From the NCBI RefSeq assembly GCF_001418655.1, contig NZ_LIQZ01000281.1, positions 1 to 41,971 on the forward strand: a DNA stretch of 41,971 nt. The letters run 5' to 3'. A program made the position numbers and the translations under genes. This stretch comes from Streptomyces phaeochromogenes. GTDB taxonomy: Bacteria > Actinomycetota > Actinomycetes > Streptomycetales > Streptomycetaceae. Under the pieces are notes generated by a model that saw nothing but the letters and a program-made list of their open reading frames with translations, did no database searches and had not been told where the DNA came from. Positions 38,883-41,971 of the stretch are shown here, one piece after another; positions within the stretch are counted from its first letter, which is position 1; every line of letters starts with the position of its first letter.

Positions 38883-39851
38883 TCACGAGGTCCGTGTCGT
38901 GTGAAAACGGCGGCGGTACTCCGCCGGAGGTGCGCCCAGGGTCCTGATGAAGGCCCGTCGCATCGCCTCCGGAGTGCCGTAGCCGCTTGCCCGGGCGATC
39001 TGTTCGATGCCGTCCGTGGTGTCCTCCAGGAGACGGCGGGCGTGTTCGAGGCGGACGGTGTCGACGTAGCGGCCGGGGGTCATGCCCGTCTCGGACTGGA
39101 AGGCGCGGGCGAAGTGGCGGGGCGACAGGCGGGCGCGGGCCGCGAGCGACTCGACGCACAGGTCGTCGCCGGGGTGCTCGGTGATCCAGTGCTGGACCTC
39201 GCGGAGCGGTTCGCGGCGGGCCGTCTGCGCGGAGAGCTGGGCGCTGAACTGGGCCTGGTTCCCCGGTCGCCGGAGGAAGACGACGAGGTACCGGGCGACG
39301 CTCAGCGCGGCGTCCCGGCCGAGGTCCTCCTCGACCAGCGCGAGGGCGAGGTCGATCCCGGCGGTGACACCGGCAGAGGTGGCCACATGGCCGTCGCGTA
39401 CGTAGATGGGGTCCGGGTCGACCTCGATGGCCGGGTGGTCACGGGCGAGCCGGTCGCAGTACGCCCAGTGGGTCGTCACGCGGCGGCCGTCGAGGAGGCC
39501 CGCCTCGGCGAGCAGGATCGCGCCGGTGCAGACGGAGACCAGGCGGTCGGCGCGCGGGCCGTGCTCGCGCAGCCAGTCGATCACGCGCGGATCGGGGCCG
39601 CGCGTGCCCCGGCCTCCCGGTACGAGCAGGGTGTGCGGCGCCGGGGCCTCGGCCAGGGCGTGGTCCGGGACGAGGGTCAGGCCGCTGGAGGTGCGTACGG
39701 GGGCGCCGTCCAGGGAGGCGGTCCGGATGCGGTACGTCTCTCCGGGCTCGCCGGCGTGGGTGTCGGCGCCGGTGAAGACCTCGACGGGGCCCGTGACGTC
39801 CAGGCTCTGGACGCCGTCGAAGAGGACGACGAGGACGGTTCGGTACGCCAT
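38883..39851 (-). CDS. GlxA-type transcriptional regulator (DJ-1-like domain plus AraC HTH)
   Basis: A 322-aa protein from ATG 39851; the open frame upstream lacks family similarity. The N-terminal DJ-1/PfpI-like domain has VLFDGVQSLDVTGPVEVF and C108 in VSVCTGAILLAEAG. The C-terminal AraC/XylS domain (about 220-320) has SLAARARLSPRHFARAFQSETGMTPGRYVDTVRLEHARRLLE and IARASGYGTPEAMRRAFIRTLGAPPAEYRRRF. It probably regulates the DJ-1 gene with which it is co-oriented. Confidence 0.92.
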   Translation of the reverse strand: MAYRTVLVVLFDGVQSLDVTGPVEVFTGADTHAGEPGETYRIRTASLDGAPVRTSSGLTLVPDHALAEAPAPHTLLVPGGRGTRGPDPRVIDWLREHGPRADRLVSVCTGAILLAEAGLLDGRRVTTHWAYCDRLARDHPAIEVDPDPIYVRDGHVATSAGVTAGIDLALALVEEDLGRDAALSVARYLVVFLRRPGNQAQFSAQLSAQTARREPLREVQHWITEHPGDDLCVESLAARARLSPRHFARAFQSETGMTPGRYVDTVRLEHARRLLEDTTDGIEQIARASGYGTPEAMRRAFIRTLGAPPAEYRRRFHTTRTS

Positions 39852-39972
39852 GGAGTCGATTCTTCGCGGGCGACGGGATGGCCGCAATGACGAACATCCC
39901 ACCTTTCCTGCCATCGAGGTCCAGGTGGAGGGCCGGCCGCCCGAGCCGATCGTCGCCCCGCCATTCCGCACG

Positions 39973-39988
39973 TACCAACCAGTCGGTA
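39973..39988. promoter_or_regulatory. TetR-type operator-like palindrome
   Basis: TACCAACCAGTCGGTA is an imperfect palindrome whose ACC-N-AC...GT-N-GGT pattern is common in TetR-family operators. It overlaps the promoter of the SCO6745-family gene and is about 120 bases upstream of the GlxA-type gene. Confidence 0.4.
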
Positions 39989-40000
39989 ACGTGCGAGGCA
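39987..40000 (+). promoter_or_regulatory. -10-like box for the SCO6745-family gene
   Basis: TAACGT (39987-39992) lies seven bases before ATG 40000, the spacing expected for a leaderless message. GAGG directly before the ATG is too close to act as a normal ribosome site. Confidence 0.35.
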
Positions 40001-40866
40001 TGACCACAGCCCTGCCGGAGCGTGCCGGACGCCGATGTCACAACGTCCTCAATCCCCTGCACTCGACCCACTACTTCTCGCCAGATCTCGCGGAGCAGCT
40101 GGCCGGGGTCGGTGTCACGGACCCCAGGGCCGCGTACTTCGCGGTGCGGGCCGCGGCCATGGGGCCGGTGGGCGCGGGCACGGTGACGGCGACGTTCTAC
40201 AACTTCCGCCACGACCTGGTCGCGCGGCATGTGCCCGAGGTGTGGCAGACCGCCTCTCCGGAGGTGGTGCTCGCGGCACGCGCGCGTGCCGTGGACGCGA
40301 CGCTGCGACGGCTGCTCGGGGACGAGATGCTCGCCTCCAAGGAGGTCGCCGAGGCGGCGGAGCTCGCGCTGCGCGCGGCCGAGGCGTGCACCCGTACCGC
40401 CCGCCCGCTGTACGCCGCGCACGCCGATCTGCCGGTCCCCGGTGAGCCGCACCTCGCCCTGTGGCACGCGGCCACGCTGCTGCGCGAGCACCGTGGCGAC
40501 GGGCATCTCTCGGCGCTGCTCGACGCGGAACTCGACCCCCTGGAAGCGCTGGTGAGCCACACCGCGACCGGCAAGGGGATGGCCCCGAGGTGGGTCCTCG
40601 CCACGCGCGGCTGGGCCCGCGAGGACTGGGACGCGGCAGTGGACCGGCTCAAGGAGCGCGGACTGCTGAACGCCGAGGGCGAGTTGACGGACGCGGGCGT
40701 CGACCTGCGCAAGGAGATCGAGTCGCGGACGGACCGCCTCGACGCGGCTCCGTACGAGCATCTGGGCGCCCCGGGCGTCGAACGCCTCACCGAGCTGGCC
40801 ACGGGGCTGCTCATGGCGGCGATGGCCGCGGGGGCGTTCCCGGAGGGCATGATCGGCAAGAACTGA
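40000..40866 (+). CDS. SCO6745-family protein (predicted winged-helix-like)
   Basis: A 288-aa protein that begins TALPERAGRRCHNVLNPLHSTHYFSPDLAEQLAGVGV and contains GPVGAGTVTATFYNFRHDLVARHVPEVW. It is largely alpha-helical and Ala-rich. The C-terminal part (WVLATRGWAREDWDAAVDRLKERGLLNAEGELTDAGVDLRKEIE) looks like a winged helix with an RGLLxxxGxLTxxG pattern typical of MarR-like or ligand-sensing domains. The name follows a family recalled from Streptomyces coelicolor. Function unknown; a small regulator is one possibility. Confidence 0.8.
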   Translation: MTTALPERAGRRCHNVLNPLHSTHYFSPDLAEQLAGVGVTDPRAAYFAVRAAAMGPVGAGTVTATFYNFRHDLVARHVPEVWQTASPEVVLAARARAVDATLRRLLGDEMLASKEVAEAAELALRAAEACTRTARPLYAAHADLPVPGEPHLALWHAATLLREHRGDGHLSALLDAELDPLEALVSHTATGKGMAPRWVLATRGWAREDWDAAVDRLKERGLLNAEGELTDAGVDLRKEIESRTDRLDAAPYEHLGAPGVERLTELATGLLMAAMAAGAFPEGMIGKN

Positions 40867-41025
40867 GCACGGCGGGGCCGCGGCGGAGGGGCCGTCGTCG
40901 GCCACGCGCGCGTGGCTCGCGGGGGGCCGTACGGGCGGCGTGCGGGCGGCCATGATTCGGACTCCCGGTTCGAGGTACTCGTTCGTCCTCCGGCCGTACC
41001 GGCCGGGAGACGAAAGGGGAAACAC

Positions 41026-41169
41026 GTGTTCCGTGCCATCGCAGATGTGCTGCGACAGATCGGTGGGGCCATCGCCACGGTTGTGACACTGCCGTTCCGG
41101 GCCGTGGCCCGGCTGTTCGGCGGCGCCTCACAGTCGACGCGGCGCGGCGGGCGGGCCCGCAGGGCCTGA
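41026..41169 (+). CDS. LPFR motif small protein
   Basis: A 47-aa protein from GTG 41026 with GAAAGGGG upstream. The sequence has one amphipathic/hydrophobic helix (AIADVLRQIGGAIATVVTLPFRAVARLFGG) containing the LPFR motif that names the family, then a basic tail (STRRGGRARRA). Common and conserved in Streptomyces but of unknown function; membrane association is likely. A strong terminator follows at once. Confidence 0.85.
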   Translation: MFRAIADVLRQIGGAIATVVTLPFRAVARLFGGASQSTRRGGRARRA

Positions 41170-41184
41170 CCGCGGACCGCCACC

Positions 41185-41217
41185 GGAGCCGGACACGCCA
41201 CAGGCGTGTCCGGCTCC
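41185..41217 (+). terminator. Terminator hairpin after the LPFR gene
   Basis: GGAGCCGGACACGCC pairs perfectly over 15 bp with GGCGTGTCCGGCTCC around ACA. It starts 16 bases after the stop. No T-run. Confidence 0.85.
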
Positions 41218-41328
41218 CCGCGTGTTCTGTCGCCGCGTCGAGACCCTGTTCGCCGCCCTGATCCCCCGTTGTCGGTGTCACCTGCCACAATTGCCGCGCA
41301 ACCTCAGTCAAGAAGGCGGTACGGGATC

Positions 41329-41971
41329 GTGACGACACCCCTCGTAGGGTCCATCGAAGGCAGGATCGCCGAGGAACTCGGCGTACGGGAGCGGCAGGTC
41401 AAGGCCGCCGTCGACTTGCTCGACGGCGGATCGACGGTGCCCTTCATCGCCCGCTACCGCAAGGAAGCGACCGAGATGCTCGACGACGCGCAGCTGCGCA
41501 CGCTCGAGGAGCGGCTGCGCTATCTGCGGGAGCTGGAGGAGCGGTGCACGGCGATCCTCGACTCGGTGCGCGAGCAGGGCAAGCTCACCGACGAGCTGGA
41601 GGCGCAGATCCGTGGCGCCGAGACCAAGGCTCGGCTGGAGGACATCTACCTGCCGTTCAAGCCGAAGCGGCGCACGAAGGCTCAGATCGCCCGTGAGGCG
41701 GGCCTGGAGCCGCTGGCCGAGGGGCTGCTCGGCGACCCGTCCGTCGACCCGATCGCCGCGGCCACGGCCTTCGTGGACGCCGACAAGGGCGTGGCCGACC
41801 CGCAGGCCGCCCTGGACGGCGCCCGCGCGATCCTCACCGAGCGGTTCTCGGAGGACGCCGACCTGATCGGCGAGCTGCGCGAGCGCATGTGGGGACGGGG
41901 CCGGCTGGCTGCCAAGGTGAAGGACGGCAAGGAGGAGGCGGGCGCCAAGTTCGCCGACTACTTCGACTTCG
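41329..41971 (+). CDS. tex: Tex-family RNA-binding protein (start only, runs off window)
   Basis: From GTG 41329 the frame reads VTTPLVGSIEGRIAEELGVRERQVKAAVDLLDGGSTVPFIARYRKEATEMLDDAQLRTLEERLRYLREL to the window edge (214 codons). IARYRKE and LEDIYLPFKPKRRTKAQIAREAGLEPLAE are the hallmark of the Tex N-terminal helical domain. The YqgF-like, HhH and S1 domains should lie beyond 41971. Tex proteins bind nucleic acid and affect transcription and RNA turnover. Confidence 0.93.
   Translation, partial: MTTPLVGSIEGRIAEELGVRERQVKAAVDLLDGGSTVPFIARYRKEATEMLDDAQLRTLEERLRYLRELEERCTAILDSVREQGKLTDELEAQIRGAETKARLEDIYLPFKPKRRTKAQIAREAGLEPLAEGLLGDPSVDPIAAATAFVDADKGVADPQAALDGARAILTERFSEDADLIGELRERMWGRGRLAAKVKDGKEEAGAKFADYFDF

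Noticed and set aside
1..41971. CRISPR arrays, tRNA genes, transposases, integrases or phage genes
   Set aside because: None was found: there are no regularly spaced long repeats, no tRNA-like cloverleaf seen by eye, and no recombinase motifs among the supported genes.

Overview
The window is high-GC actinobacterial DNA with strong G/C third-position bias, GTG starts, leaderless-type promoters and gene families typical of Streptomyces (SCO6745-like protein, LPFR small protein, XRE-cupin/DUF6126 pair, a complete hopanoid cluster). I read it as a Streptomyces chromosomal segment. No tRNA, rRNA, IS element, integrase or CRISPR array was seen.

Layout. (i) 1-12.5 kb is a mixed region: a histidine-kinase-like ATPase cut by the left edge, an MBL-fold hydrolase, a Glu/Leu/Phe/Val dehydrogenase with a TetR regulator, an SGNH hydrolase, a Tat-exported DUF6250-like protein, a LysM-M23 wall hydrolase behind a c-di-AMP (ydaO) riboswitch, a GH36 alpha-galactosidase, a tyrosine phosphatase, and an XRE-cupin regulator coupled to a 41-aa membrane peptide. 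(ii) 12.6-25.7 kb (minus strand) is a hopanoid operon: hpnC-hpnD-small ORF-hpnE-polyprenyl synthase-shc-hpnG-hpnH-ispG-dxs-hpnO. It carries its own MEP-pathway supply genes dxs and ispG, and idi lies 10 kb away. Together these would make squalene, cyclise it, add the ribosyl side chain and aminate it to aminobacteriohopanetriol. (iii) 26.1-33.1 kb (minus strand) is a seven-gene operon: a DUF5941-like CDP-alcohol phosphotransferase, a LicC/IPCT-like nucleotidyltransferase, a glycerol-1-phosphate-dehydrogenase-like enzyme, a second CDP-alcohol phosphotransferase, a GT2 glycosyltransferase and a TagGH-type ABC exporter. It looks like a pathway for an undescribed phospho-polyol or glycolipid envelope component. 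A PHO-box-like array lies between it and the divergent galE. (iv) 33.4-42 kb holds galE, a CDF metal exporter, idi, an anti-sigma-type ATPase, a crotonase lacking both catalytic Glu residues, a DJ-1/GlxA pair, a SCO6745-family protein, the LPFR small protein and the start of tex.

The best candidate for something new is region (iii) with its PHO-box-like promoter. Secondary points are the coupled mini-ORFs in the hopanoid operon, the basic tail on Dxs, and the paired operators at the dehydrogenase and XRE-cupin genes. All family assignments come from reading motifs by eye. No database search was run.
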